From the NCBI GenBank assembly GCA_963662895.1, contig OY759982.1, forward strand, positions 3,658,001 through 3,722,000: 64,000 nt of DNA, written 5' to 3'. How positions within the stretch are numbered: position 1 is the first letter of the stretch; each line of letters begins with the position of its first letter. The DNA comes from GWE2-42-39 sp963662895. GTDB taxonomy: Bacteria > Bacteroidota > Bacteroidia > Bacteroidales > Prolixibacteraceae. The notes below the pieces were generated by a model, which saw nothing but the letters and a program-made list of their open reading frames with translations, made no database searches and had not been told where the DNA came from. Shown one piece after another: positions 6,879 to 16,574 of this stretch. Made by a program: the position numbers and the translations under genes.

Positions 6879-7508
6879 ATGAATCGTTTTAAACAAATAG
6901 ATTCGATCATTTCCAATAATTGGCAAAGGTTTCTTGATGGAGACCGGGAAGCATTGGGAAGTATTTTTCGCGAGTATTTTCGGGATATGGTTGCTTATGG
7001 AATGAAAATTATCGGGTCTGATGATTTGGTAAAAGATCACGTCCAGGAGTTGTTTATTCGTTTATGGGAAAAGCAGTCACAATTAAGGGTTGTACAGAAT
7101 GTGAAGGTTTATCTGCTGATAAGCCTGAGGAATGATCTGTTGAAAACGATACGAAACAACCGTCACAACACATTGGATTTTACTGTCCAAAATACTTTGT
7201 TTGTTATTTCTTCCGAAGATTTTATAATTGAACAGGAACAGGAATTGGAATTAGTAAAAAAAGTAAGCTCGTGCCTAGAGAAGCTTACTGACCGGCAACG
7301 GGAGGTAATTTACCTCCGGTTCTATATGAATCTTGATTTTCTGAATCTGGCTGAGATGATGGAAATGAATGTACAGTCGGTGCGGAACCTGTTGTTTCGT
7401 GCTCTGGAAAAAATACGAAAGGAAATTAACGATAGCGATATTCAACAATCCGGAAATATTGAACTGATTTTACTGGGCTTATTCGGACACCGGAATATTC
7501 AAACCTGA
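6879..7508 (+). CDS. ECF RNA polymerase sigma factor (FecI/SusCD type)
   Basis: A 209-residue sigma-70 family protein. Region 2 spans roughly residues 20-85 (LGSIFREYFRDMVAYGMKII, DHVQELFIRLWEK). Region 4 spans about 130-185 (LEKLTDRQREVIYLRFYMNL, then a helix-turn-helix with NVQSVRNLLFRALEKIRKEI). It should recruit RNA polymerase to the SusC/SusD genes downstream. It is followed by a FecR anti-sigma gene 110 bases on, the standard order of a TonB-linked cell-surface signalling cassette in which substrate binding at the outer membrane releases the sigma factor. Confidence 0.9.
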   Translation: MNRFKQIDSIISNNWQRFLDGDREALGSIFREYFRDMVAYGMKIIGSDDLVKDHVQELFIRLWEKQSQLRVVQNVKVYLLISLRNDLLKTIRNNRHNTLDFTVQNTLFVISSEDFIIEQEQELELVKKVSSCLEKLTDRQREVIYLRFYMNLDFLNLAEMMEMNVQSVRNLLFRALEKIRKEINDSDIQQSGNIELILLGLFGHRNIQT

Positions 7509-7618
7509 TAACGCCTTTTCTGCTTTACATCAATCAGGGTAAAAACTTTTCAAAAAAACAGAAATAACTGAGTATAAGATTTTCTTTTTCTTATCTTATT
7601 TTTAAATAAAGATCAATA

Positions 7619-8710
7619 ATGGATCGTATCAATCGAAATATCTACGAAGAATTACTTGCTGACGACCGGTTTATGCTGTGGGCATCAGGGAAAAATGAGG
7701 CAGATAATGCGTATTGGGAACAATGGAGAAAAGATCATCCTGATTTGCTTTATCATTTTAACGAGGCCTGCCGGACGGTACAAATGCTAAGGTTCAGGGT
7801 TCCTGATATTTCTTCTGAGGAAGTGACGAAACGATGGTTCCAGTCTAAAAAGAAGATGAAGCTGACTCCGCAGCGGACATTTGAACCTGTCTATTGGTAC
7901 AGGCGGATGGCCGGAATTCTTATTCTTCCTTTACTAATCCTTTCTATTTGGTTTTTCTATAGTCAACGTCAGTTGAAATCCGATTTTGACCAGCTAAATG
8001 AGTATACTCAGAAAAAGTCAATCCGGGTAGTTGCACCCTTAGGTGCCCAGCTTCAGATTGAACTTCCCGATGGATCGAAAGCATGGTTGAATTCCGGGTC
8101 CGAAATTAATTACCCTGCTTATTTCTCCCGGGAGAAACGGGAAGTAAAAATGATTGGAGAAGTATATTTCCAGGTAGCCAAAAGCAGTAAAATGTTTGTC
8201 GTAGAAAATCCCGGACCAACCATAAAAGTGCATGGGACAGAATTTAATGTTCATGCTTATCCCGACGAAAAAGAGACAACGGTTGCATTGGAAAAAGGAG
8301 AAATCGCATTGGAAAGAAATGGAAGAGAGATCATGATGACGCCGGGAGAAGTTGTAACCTTTGATAAAATTAACAAACAATTAACAAAGCAAAAATCTGA
8401 TATTTATTTATATACCTCCTGGAGGGAAGGAAAATACATCTTCAGGGATGCTCCATTAGAAGTAATATTAAAAACGCTGGAGCGGAATTATAATGTCTCG
8501 ATCCGTTTAGAGGATCCATCGATGAGCCAGTTTAAATACGATGCGACGATCAATGGGGAACCTTTAAACCAGATTCTGGATTTATTGACCTTCTCGGGAC
8601 CTTTGAAATACAAATACAAAAGACAACAGATAAAAGCAGACGGAAGCTATTCGAAAGCTGAAGTAAAAATATGGAGGGATACAAGCAAAATATTCAATCA
8701 AAAAAGATAA
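7619..8710 (+). CDS. FecR-family anti-sigma factor
   Basis: A 363-residue inner-membrane protein. Cytoplasmic residues 1-90 would bind the sigma factor, and one membrane helix follows near 95-113 (ILILPLLILSIWFFY). The periplasmic FecR domain runs from about 130 to 235 (APLGAQLQIELPDGSKAWLN, EVYFQVAK, VHGTEFNVHAY, PGEVVTFDK). A DUF4974-type C-terminal domain (about 275-345, FRDAPLEVILKTLERNYNVS) resembles a secretin/STN fold and should contact the STN domain of the SusC partner. It holds the upstream ECF sigma inactive until signalled. The position between sigma and susC fits exactly. Confidence 0.9.
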   Translation: MDRINRNIYEELLADDRFMLWASGKNEADNAYWEQWRKDHPDLLYHFNEACRTVQMLRFRVPDISSEEVTKRWFQSKKKMKLTPQRTFEPVYWYRRMAGILILPLLILSIWFFYSQRQLKSDFDQLNEYTQKKSIRVVAPLGAQLQIELPDGSKAWLNSGSEINYPAYFSREKREVKMIGEVYFQVAKSSKMFVVENPGPTIKVHGTEFNVHAYPDEKETTVALEKGEIALERNGREIMMTPGEVVTFDKINKQLTKQKSDIYLYTSWREGKYIFRDAPLEVILKTLERNYNVSIRLEDPSMSQFKYDATINGEPLNQILDLLTFSGPLKYKYKRQQIKADGSYSKAEVKIWRDTSKIFNQKR

Positions 8711-8816
8711 TGCCTATGGTAAAAAGCGAAAGATGCGGTTAATGCTGCAAACATTCCCGCATCTGTTTTTTAAGTTAATTAATTAGTGTGTGTGTGTAAT
8801 TAATAAGTACAAATCT

Positions 8817-11800
8817 ATGAAAAAAAACAACATGGCAGAGCCGGCTGTAGAATCCGGCGTGTATAAGATTTTCAGAATTATGAAACTATCAGTCTTTTTA
8901 ACATTGATTTGTGTTATTCAGGCATTTGCAGGGAAAAGTTTTTCTCAAAATACCAGTTTAACACTTGAGATGAGAAATACAAGTATCGAAGATGTTCTTT
9001 TTAATATTGAAGAACAAAGCCGTTATGTGTTTCTCTACAATAAAGATATGATTGACGTGAAACGCAAGGTAAATGTGCAGCTTAGAGATGCCAACATAGA
9101 TGAGGCGTTGAAATATATCTTTAATGGAACAGGAGTAAAATACCGGATTATTGGAAAACAAATTGCGCTTAGTCCTGAATATTCAGAGCAGCAGCAAGTG
9201 ATAAAAGTTTCCGGTAAAGTTACCGAAGCCTCCGGGGCTCCGCTACCTGGCGTGACCGTGCTGGTAAAAAGCACTTCCAACGGGATCGTTACAGATATGG
9301 ATGGGAACTATACACTCGGCAAAGTGCCCGGAGATGCCACCCTTATTTTTTCATTTATTGGAATGAAAAGCCAGGAAATACCAGTCGCCGGAAAAACTGC
9401 GATTAACGTGGTAATGCAGGAAGACGTAGAGTCTCTGGATGAAATAGTCGTAACAGGTTACGGGAATTTCAAGAAAGCATCGTTTACCGGATCAGCAAAT
9501 ACGGTAAATGCCGAAAAAATCAAAGACATCCCTGTTGTATCAATAGAACAAAAACTGCAGGGACAAACCGCCGGAGTTTTTATAGCTTCCAACTCAGGAC
9601 AGCCGGCTGCTTTACCAGAGGTGCGAATCAGAGGAATGGGTTCCTTTTCTGCTACGAACCAACCACTGTATGTGATTGATGGTGTTCCGGTATCAACAGG
9701 CTCAATGAGCAATACCGCAGGGTATATGACACAATCGAAGACGAGTGTAATGGCAACCATTAACCCCAATGACATTGAAAACATTACCGTGATAAAAGAT
9801 GCAGCAGCAGCTTCCCTGTATGGTTCGAGGGCTGCAAACGGGGTGATTTTGATTACTACCAAAAAAGGAAAAGCAGGGGCTACCAAAGTAGACCTTACGA
9901 TCAGCGGAGGCCTTTCCGATCTGGCTGTTGATTATCGTCCAACCTGTAGCGGGGAAGAACGCAGGGAACTGATATATGAAGCCCTTTATAACGGAGCTGT
10001 TGATAAAGGCGAATCTGATCCGGAAGCTTACGCTGCTTCTCTGATAGAAACGTATGCCCCAAAACCATGGAGTGGTTATACCGACTGGAAAGATTACCTG
10101 TTACGAAAACATGCGTATTCTCAAAATTACGAGGCTTCGGTCTCCGGAGGAGATGACAAAAGTAAATTCCTGGCATCAATAGGTTGGATGAGCCAGGAAG
10201 GGATGGCTATAAACTCTGATTTTCAAAGGTACTCCGGCAATTTGAACTATGAACGGAAAATTAGTAACAAGATCGAATTTAGCGGAAAGATCATGTTGTC
10301 CCAGATAGAGCAAAACCTGAATGAGGAAAGAGGTACTTTGGCCGGACCATACTTTTTGTTGCCTGCTTACATTACCCCGTCTGAATATCCGTATAATGAA
10401 GACGGGACTTACAACCGGACAAATTGGATCCACACATCCGGTGAGGGAAACGTTGTTGAAACAATGAAGAACGACATTGCCCGGGCCCGCATTACAAGAA
10501 TGATGACGAACGCGTCGTTGAGCTACGAAATTATTGATGGATTAAAGCTAAAAGAAAGCTTAAATTACGATTACACGATACAGAAGGATAAACAATATTT
10601 CTGTCCGTATAGCTTTGCAGGACAGCACGCCACACAGGGAATAGCGGAAACCTACAAATCGTTTACCGAATTTACCCGTGTGTTCTCATCAACAAGTTTA
10701 AGTTTCGTTAAAAAATTCAACGAAGCACACAATATCGACGCGTTAGTTGCTTTCGAAACAGAAGATTTCAACAAAGACGAATTGTATGCAAAAAAAACTA
10801 CTATCGCCTCGGAACACATGACCGACTTAAGTGCAGCTTCAGTGCTTAGCAGCGCATCTTCATCCCCATCGGAATACCGGCTGATTTCTTACGTATCGAG
10901 GCTGAACTACGACTATAAGGGGAAATATTACCTTGGAGCCAGCTTCCGCCGCGATGGAACTTCCAGGTTGAACGAGGATAACCGTTGGGGAAACTTCTGG
11001 TCAGTATCCGGTATGTGGCGTTTAACAGAAGAGCCTTTCCTTGAAGGGATAAAGGGTACTTTCACTGATTTAAAACTACGTGCCTCATACGGGGCAAACG
11101 GGAACCTGCCAAATTCCTATTACGCTTACCAGGGACTGTATAGTTATACGATGACATATATGGGAAATTTAGGTTCTTACGAAAGTTCACTGAACAATGA
11201 AAACCTGAAATGGGAAAAGAACTATAATATGAATATTGGTTTGGACTTTACCCTCTACGACCGGGTATCGGTAACGGCAGAATATTACAGCCGGCAAACA
11301 AAAGATCTATTGTATAGCATGCCGTTGAGTTACTCCAGTGGCTTTGCTTCAAGAACAACCAATATCGGGCATATCAGCAATACAGGGTTTGAGCTGGAAT
11401 TCAATACAACCAATATTGACAAGGGAGATTTCCTGTGGACCACTAATTTGTCTTTCGCCCACAATAAAAACGAGATTAAAAAAATTAATGATGTAAAGGA
11501 TCATACAATTGCTGCTAACCGCATTAATATGTATATCCGTAAGGTAGGCGGGCCGTTCTATGAATTCTACCTGAAAGAATTTGCAGGTGTGAACCCGGAA
11601 AATGGGAAGGTACAGTATTATTTGAACACAGAAAAAGACGGTACTTTAGACAAAACGATAACTGAAAATGCAAAAGATGCTCAGGCTGTAGACGTAGGGA
11701 AACACGCGATGCCAAAACTAACATCGAATATGACCAATACGCTGTATTACAGAAATTTTGATTTATCTTTTAACTTTATAGGTTCATGGGGAGGTTATAC

Positions 11801-12200
11801 GTTTGATTATATGGCAAATTATGCTGAAACAGACGGAACCAATCCGAAACGGAACTTTCCTAAGTATTATATGAACCGTTGGCAGAAAGCGGGCGACAAA
11901 ACAGACATTCCCCGCCTTTCCACGGCAATCGACTCAAATAACCGGCCAAGTAATACTACCCGTTATTTGCATAGTAATGACTACATCCGTTTGAAAAGCC
12001 TTACTTTTGGTTATACCATGCCCAACCGTATAACAAAGAAAGCCTATATGAGTAAAGTACGTTTATACTTCTCTGGATCGAACTTGTTTACGCATGCTGC
12101 ATGGGATAATTATGACCCGGAAACGGAAATGGGCGGATTTACATGGGCTTCAGCTCCGGTTACAAAAAATTTCACTATTGGGGCAAACATTACCTTCTAA
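8817..12200 (+). CDS. SusC/RagA TonB-linked outer-membrane transporter with STN domain
   Basis: 1127 residues from ATG 8817. It has a signal peptide (helix LSVFLTLICVIQAFA), an STN signalling domain (about residues 45-115, with RNTSIEDVLFNIEEQSRYVF), and a carboxypeptidase-like beta-sandwich (about 130-205, VSGKVTEASGAPLPGVTVLV). The TonB-box-like DEIVVTGYG follows, then a plug with VRIRGMGSFS and PLYVIDGVPV, and a long beta barrel ending in an aromatic-rich final strand (FTIGANITF). It imports an oligosaccharide or peptide with the SusD partner immediately downstream. The STN domain links it to the FecR/ECF pair upstream. The substrate cannot be named because no degrading enzyme is encoded nearby. 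Confidence 0.93.
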   Translation: MKKNNMAEPAVESGVYKIFRIMKLSVFLTLICVIQAFAGKSFSQNTSLTLEMRNTSIEDVLFNIEEQSRYVFLYNKDMIDVKRKVNVQLRDANIDEALKYIFNGTGVKYRIIGKQIALSPEYSEQQQVIKVSGKVTEASGAPLPGVTVLVKSTSNGIVTDMDGNYTLGKVPGDATLIFSFIGMKSQEIPVAGKTAINVVMQEDVESLDEIVVTGYGNFKKASFTGSANTVNAEKIKDIPVVSIEQKLQGQTAGVFIASNSGQPAALPEVRIRGMGSFSATNQPLYVIDGVPVSTGSMSNTAGYMTQSKTSVMATINPNDIENITVIKDAAAASLYGSRAANGVILITTKKGKAGATKVDLTISGGLSDLAVDYRPTCSGEERRELIYEALYNGAVDKGESDPEAYAASLIETYAPKPWSGYTDWKDYLLRKHAYSQNYEASVSGGDDKSKFLASIGWMSQEGMAINSDFQRYSGNLNYERKISNKIEFSGKIMLSQIEQNLNEERGTLAGPYFLLPAYITPSEYPYNEDGTYNRTNWIHTSGEGNVVETMKNDIARARITRMMTNASLSYEIIDGLKLKESLNYDYTIQKDKQYFCPYSFAGQHATQGIAETYKSFTEFTRVFSSTSLSFVKKFNEAHNIDALVAFETEDFNKDELYAKKTTIASEHMTDLSAASVLSSASSSPSEYRLISYVSRLNYDYKGKYYLGASFRRDGTSRLNEDNRWGNFWSVSGMWRLTEEPFLEGIKGTFTDLKLRASYGANGNLPNSYYAYQGLYSYTMTYMGNLGSYESSLNNENLKWEKNYNMNIGLDFTLYDRVSVTAEYYSRQTKDLLYSMPLSYSSGFASRTTNIGHISNTGFELEFNTTNIDKGDFLWTTNLSFAHNKNEIKKINDVKDHTIAANRINMYIRKVGGPFYEFYLKEFAGVNPENGKVQYYLNTEKDGTLDKTITENAKDAQAVDVGKHAMPKLTSNMTNTLYYRNFDLSFNFIGSWGGYTFDYMANYAETDGTNPKRNFPKYYMNRWQKAGDKTDIPRLSTAIDSNNRPSNTTRYLHSNDYIRLKSLTFGYTMPNRITKKAYMSKVRLYFSGSNLFTHAAWDNYDPETEMGGFTWASAPVTKNFTIGANITF

Positions 12201-12230
12201 AGAAAGAGAAACCGTTAAAAATTGGACAAA

Positions 12231-13676
12231 ATGAAAAAAGTAATTAATTATATCTTAGGAATTTTGCTAATGGCAGGAATGTCGTCTTGCGGAACCGATT
12301 GGCTGGATCTGAACCCGACGACCTCGGTGGCAACCAACGATGCTCTATCTACAGAAAGTGATTTACAAATTGCACTGAATGGCACCTACCGCCAATTGGG
12401 AGTACACTGGTTCTTCGGAAACCGTGTTGTTTTCTATCCTGAACTAAAAGGGGAAGACATGCAATGCTATTCTTCTGCTTCCCGCGGTTACGAATACTAT
12501 AGTTTCACACAAACTTCCGGAGACCAACCTGTTTTAACAACCTGGCAGGAAGGATATGAGTTGATCCATAATGTAAACAACATTATTGATGCTATCGATA
12601 ACAGTGGAAATTTTGAAGCAACCGATTCTGACGTAAAGGAAATCCGTTCGGAGTGCCTTGCTTTGCGCGCACTGGCAACTTTTGCATTAACCAACATGTA
12701 TGGACAGATATATTCAAGTTCCGAGTCGGCATTGGGTATTTGCCTTATGACAAAGAAAGAAGACACGGACTATAAACCGGAAAGAGCGACTTTAAAAGCA
12801 TGCTACAATCAGGTAATTACCGACATGACAGAAGCAATCGCCGGTTTACCAACCCAAAAAACGGACGGTTATCTTAACAAATGGGCTGTAGAAGGTTTAT
12901 TATCCAGGGTGTACCTGCAGACAGGCGATTACGCAAATGCATTGACTTATGCTAAAGACGTTATAGATAATTCGCCATATGGGTTGTGTGCAAATGCTGA
13001 CTATGCAGCAATGTGGGGAAAGGATTTCCCTGAAGAATCGTTGTTCGAAATTTATTATAGCGAAACAGAAAACGTAGGTTATGAATTTGTTGGTACTATG
13101 TATTCTACTGGAAACAACATTATATTAACAGATAAATATCTGGATTTACTGGATGAAGACCCCAACGATGTACGCCACTGCTTTACACAGACTATAACAG
13201 CTGACAATACGATCCCTTATGTTTTAACCAAGTATCCGGGAAAAGATGGCACTGTTGACAATCCAGGTGTTTCTGAATATAACGATTTATATATTATTCG
13301 TTTGTCAGAAGTTTACCTGATAGCGGCAGAATGTGATTTCAGGGTCAACAGTACATCCGGCAATGCCTTAACATACCTGAACGCAATTGTAACCCGTTCA
13401 AACCCTGCTAAAAGTATAACATCGGCAGACCTGACCCTTCAACGGATACTGGATGAAAGAAGGAGGGAACTGGTTGGCGAAGGTATTAGCGGTTTGTACG
13501 ACATCATCCGCACAAGAAGCGCTTCAGATGTTATTGACCATACAGGAGGGCGTCATTTGGCGGATTTAACAATAACGACAATTAATTGTGATGATCCTCT
13601 TATTTCTTCTCCTATTCCAACGAATGAAATTGTTAATAACCCGAACGTGAAACAAAACGATGGTTATAGCAACTAA
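12231..13676 (+). CDS. SusD/RagB substrate-binding outer-membrane lipoprotein
   Basis: 481 residues from the ATG at 12231, with a lipoprotein signal ending in MAGMSSC (lipobox Cys about residue 20). The family start WLDLNPTT follows. The body shows the alpha-helical TPR-like repeats of SusD (EIRSECLALRALATFALTNM, AVEGLLSRVYLQTGDYANAL), the IIRLSEVYLIAAEC helix and the C-terminal ILDERRRELVGEG motif. It caps the SusC barrel and captures ligand at the cell surface. It starts 30 bases after the susC stop, so both are one transcript, and a strong terminator follows. Confidence 0.93.
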   Translation: MKKVINYILGILLMAGMSSCGTDWLDLNPTTSVATNDALSTESDLQIALNGTYRQLGVHWFFGNRVVFYPELKGEDMQCYSSASRGYEYYSFTQTSGDQPVLTTWQEGYELIHNVNNIIDAIDNSGNFEATDSDVKEIRSECLALRALATFALTNMYGQIYSSSESALGICLMTKKEDTDYKPERATLKACYNQVITDMTEAIAGLPTQKTDGYLNKWAVEGLLSRVYLQTGDYANALTYAKDVIDNSPYGLCANADYAAMWGKDFPEESLFEIYYSETENVGYEFVGTMYSTGNNIILTDKYLDLLDEDPNDVRHCFTQTITADNTIPYVLTKYPGKDGTVDNPGVSEYNDLYIIRLSEVYLIAAECDFRVNSTSGNALTYLNAIVTRSNPAKSITSADLTLQRILDERRRELVGEGISGLYDIIRTRSASDVIDHTGGRHLADLTITTINCDDPLISSPIPTNEIVNNPNVKQNDGYSN

Positions 13677-13700
13677 GGTTTATCTATCAATTATATAAAA

Positions 13701-13734
13701 AACTCCCCTGGCTTGTATCCAGGGGAGTTTTTTG
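13701..13734 (+). terminator. Rho-independent terminator of the SusCD operon
   Basis: The inverted repeat aactcccctgg (13701-13711) and ccaggggagtt (13719-13729) is a perfect 11-bp stem with a 7-base loop, followed by a run of T. It lies 25 bases after the susD stop. Confidence 0.9.
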
Positions 13735-13904
13735 TTTATTAACTTTCAGCTTCACCCAATAGTAACCGGAAAATCTAATGAAGCATTTGGGATGCCTATC
13801 AAAAACAAAGGCCTTTAGTATTGGAGATGATGTTGCGGAAGCCTTAATCTGATGTTCCTACTTCGTCCTTCGCTTTTTGCTCCTTGCCCTTTACTTCTGC
13901 ACCG

Positions 13905-13970
13905 GCCCAAATTCTTCCCTTGACAAGGGGGAGTACTCCGGCTTGCCGGAGGGAGGGGGTTTTGTCCCTG
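13905..13970. repeat. GC-rich intergenic repeat with two hairpins
   Basis: Two adjacent perfect palindromes: ccctt-gac-aaggg (13917-13929) and ctccggc-tt-gccggag (13936-13951), followed by a g-rich tract. The composition differs sharply from the AT-rich flanks. The complementary strand would read as proline/serine-rich peptide, a common artefact of dispersed Bacteroidota intergenic repeats. Confidence 0.55.
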
Positions 13971-14161
13971 CAATAATTACAAACCGAAACACCCATTTGC
14001 AGAAAAACAATATTTCAAAATCTTAACTTATAATTTTTGAGGGAATTCATTTATTAATCCAAAAACACGTTGTATCCTCTGCTATCAGGTTAGCTGACTC
14101 TCAGTATTTACCTGTAATGGTAGGCAAATCATTCTCCCGCTAAGGTAAACGTGGAAGGCAT

Positions 14162-14195
14162 GGAACCGTTCTCTAAAAAAAGAACGGTTCCTTTT
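14162..14195. terminator. Strong hairpin, terminator-like
   Basis: ggaaccgttct (14162-14172) pairs perfectly with agaacggttcc (14181-14191) over an A-rich loop; on the plus strand it is followed by tttt. It could end a plus-strand small RNA, or lie in the 3' region of murB (minus strand, stop at 14253), where the T run would be inside the loop. Confidence 0.55.
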
Positions 14196-14252
14196 GTGAG
14201 CAGGTCTTATTTTCTTGTTTCTTGTTTTCTTTTTGAATATTTTTCTACTCTC

Positions 14253-15269
14253 TCAAATCACATTCACTTCCCGTTCCAGTTCGACACCAAATTTTTCGAG
14301 TACCGACTGTTTTATCTTTTCTGAAAGCCCAAAAATTTGCCGGCCGGTAGCATTTCCGTAATTGACCAGCACAAGCGCCTGTTTTTCATGCACCCCGGCA
14401 TCGCCTTCACGCCAGCCTTTCCATCCGCACTGATCGATCAGCCAGCCGGCAGCCAGCTTGATTTGTCCTTCGGAAGCCGGGTATGCAGGAATACTTTTAA
14501 ATTGCATTTTAAGCCTTTCAGCCTGTTGATTATCGACTACCGGGTTTTTGAAAAAACTGCCGGCATTGCCGGTAACTTTCAGATCGGGTAACTTCGATTG
14601 GCGAATATCAATCAGCGCTTCCCTGATATTCCGGACGTTTACCCTACCCCGCTTTTCCACCTCGCTTTTCAAATTACCATACTCCAGTTTATACACCGGA
14701 AATTTTTCAAGCCTGAAAACTACGCTGGTAACCACAAACCTGTTTTTCAATTCGTGTTTAAAGATACTGTCACGGTAAGCAAACCGGCAATCATGGCCGG
14801 GAATCGAATATTCAGTCATGGTTTTCAGGTCGAAACCATTCACTGTCTCAATCAGGTCTTTTACTTCCACACCGTATGCCCCGATATTCTGAACCGGCGT
14901 AGCCCCCACTTTCCCGGGAATCAGCGAAAGGTTCTCCATTCCGCCCCAACCGTAAAAAACCGAATATTCAACCAGCTCGTCCCAGTCAACACCAGCGCCT
15001 GCTTCAAGCCATACATGGTTACTGTCTTCATTTATCAGTTTAATACCGGGTATATTGGCTTGAAAAACCATGCCCTTGTAATCATTCAGGAATAATAAAT
15101 TACTCCCTCCCCCCATGATCAGTACCGGGTTATTTCCCAAAATTGTGTCCTGCTTCAAAAAATCAACAAGATCATTCAATTCGGTAAATTCAAAGAAGTA
15201 ACTTGCATGGGCATCAATGCCGAATGTATTATAGTCTTTAAGTGAAAAATCTTTCTGAAAACGTACCAT
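14253..15269 (-). CDS. murB: UDP-N-acetylenolpyruvoylglucosamine reductase MurB
   Basis: A 338-residue FAD- and NADPH-dependent enzyme that reduces UDP-GlcNAc-enolpyruvate to UDP-MurNAc, the second committed step of cytoplasmic peptidoglycan precursor synthesis. The start YNTFGIDAHA is the classic MurB N-terminus. The FAD-binding PGKVGATPVQNIGAYGVEV is near residues 118-136, the catalytic-serine segment NAGSFFKNP is around 240, and the C-terminal WREGDAGVHEKQALVLVNYG carries the active-site Glu. Its length matches the long type I form. It is monocistronic, with a divergently oriented glycosyltransferase gene upstream. Confidence 0.95.
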   Translation of the reverse strand: MVRFQKDFSLKDYNTFGIDAHASYFFEFTELNDLVDFLKQDTILGNNPVLIMGGGSNLLFLNDYKGMVFQANIPGIKLINEDSNHVWLEAGAGVDWDELVEYSVFYGWGGMENLSLIPGKVGATPVQNIGAYGVEVKDLIETVNGFDLKTMTEYSIPGHDCRFAYRDSIFKHELKNRFVVTSVVFRLEKFPVYKLEYGNLKSEVEKRGRVNVRNIREALIDIRQSKLPDLKVTGNAGSFFKNPVVDNQQAERLKMQFKSIPAYPASEGQIKLAAGWLIDQCGWKGWREGDAGVHEKQALVLVNYGNATGRQIFGLSEKIKQSVLEKFGVELEREVNVI

Positions 15270-15466
15270 ATATGAAATTTGTCCAAAGATAACGGGTTGG
15301 ATATAAAAATCAACAGAATATCATTGCCTAAAGATGAATTTCGGCAATTTACCGATTCGTTTGACTTGACATGAAAGCATGTTTCTAATTTTGCCCTGTC
15401 AATCGATACACTTTTTGGAATAAAAATCATTGGAAACAGATATATTTACGAACAAAAACCAGGAAT

Positions 15467-16573
15467 TTGAAACGAATAGCAATCAGCGTCATCAACGATC
15501 TGGTCACCGACAGCCGGGTTCACAAGGTTGCGACCACACTTCAGGAAATGGGGCACGAGGTAACCCTGATCGGACGCCTTTTGCCCGATAGCCTTCCGGT
15601 AAGGAGAACATACAATACCCGCCGGATGAACCTGTTTTTCAGGAAAGGGCCTGTTTTCTATGCCGAATACAACATACGCCTGTTTTTTATATTACTTTTC
15701 TCGAAATTTAACGTGTTTGTTGCCAACGATCTCGATACTCTGTTGCCTAACTTTTTGGCTGCCCGTCTAACAGGGAGCCCTTTATTTTACGACAGTCACG
15801 AATATTTTACCGAGGTGCCGGAACTGGTACACCGTCCCAAAGTACGTGAAACCTGGGAAGGACTGGAAAAAGGCCTGCTTCCGAAGATTAATCAAGCCTA
15901 TACCGTTTGCCAGTCGATTGCTGAAGCATACCGTTATAAATACGGAACATATTTTCATGTGGTCAGGAATGTACCTGAACGGATGGTCCCTTTTGAGATC
16001 CCGCCTGATAAAAAACTGGATTTCGGAGGGAAAAAGATCATTCTTTATCAGGGAGCCTTGAATATCGGGCGTGGGCTGGAGCAAACGATTCGTGCCATGC
16101 AATACATCGACCATGCTGTATTTGTGATAGTTGGCGACGGCGATATTGCCATTCAGATGAAAACGCTGACACATAGTCTGCAACTTAAGGAGAAGGTAAA
16201 ATTTTTAGGTCGAATGTCGTTCAACGAAGTGAAATATATTACCGTACAGGCAGACCTGGGGCTTTCTATCGAAGAAAACCTGGGACTGAATTATAAATAC
16301 TCCCTTCCCAACAAGTTGTTCGATTATATCCAGGCCGAAATTCCGGTGCTGGTATCGAACCTGCCCGAGATGAAAAAAATCGTCACCGATTACCAGGTTG
16401 GTGCCATTCTCGATAGTCACCAGCCCCAGCAAATGGCAAAGCAAATAAGCAGTATCCTGAACGACCAGGAGAAAATTACCTTTTGGAAAAATAACCTGAA
16501 AAAAGCTGCCGAAGAATTGTGTTGGGAAAATGAGAAAGAAGTTTTAAAAACCATATACAGCAAGTTGTGGTAA
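15467..16573 (+). CDS. Glycosyltransferase family 4-like protein
   Basis: A 368-residue GT-B-fold protein. The N-terminal Rossmann half begins RIAISVINDLVTDSRVHKVA; the C-terminal half has ILYQGALNIGRGLEQTIRAM, FVIVGDGDI and VKFLGRMSF. A nucleotide-sugar-binding loop near YKYSLPNKLFDYIQAEIPVL replaces the usual E-x7-E with a related acidic arrangement. The start codon is TTG at 15467, since no in-frame ATG precedes this motif. It probably transfers a sugar to a cell-envelope glycan; donor and acceptor are unknown. The next gene is convergent, only a base or so away. Confidence 0.85.
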   Translation: MKRIAISVINDLVTDSRVHKVATTLQEMGHEVTLIGRLLPDSLPVRRTYNTRRMNLFFRKGPVFYAEYNIRLFFILLFSKFNVFVANDLDTLLPNFLAARLTGSPLFYDSHEYFTEVPELVHRPKVRETWEGLEKGLLPKINQAYTVCQSIAEAYRYKYGTYFHVVRNVPERMVPFEIPPDKKLDFGGKKIILYQGALNIGRGLEQTIRAMQYIDHAVFVIVGDGDIAIQMKTLTHSLQLKEKVKFLGRMSFNEVKYITVQADLGLSIEENLGLNYKYSLPNKLFDYIQAEIPVLVSNLPEMKKIVTDYQVGAILDSHQPQQMAKQISSILNDQEKITFWKNNLKKAAEELCWENEKEVLKTIYSKLW

Positions 16574-16574
16574 T

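Larger units (their letters stand above)
13735..14252. other. Non-coding region between SusD and MurB
   Basis: About 520 bases with no supported protein gene. It contains a GC-rich intergenic repeat (13905-13970) and, at 14080-14195, a stretch of short inverted repeats ending in a strong hairpin. Confidence 0.5.

Noticed and set aside
9458..9886. Minus-strand open frame inside susC
   Set aside because: Antisense shadow with no start signal or family motif.
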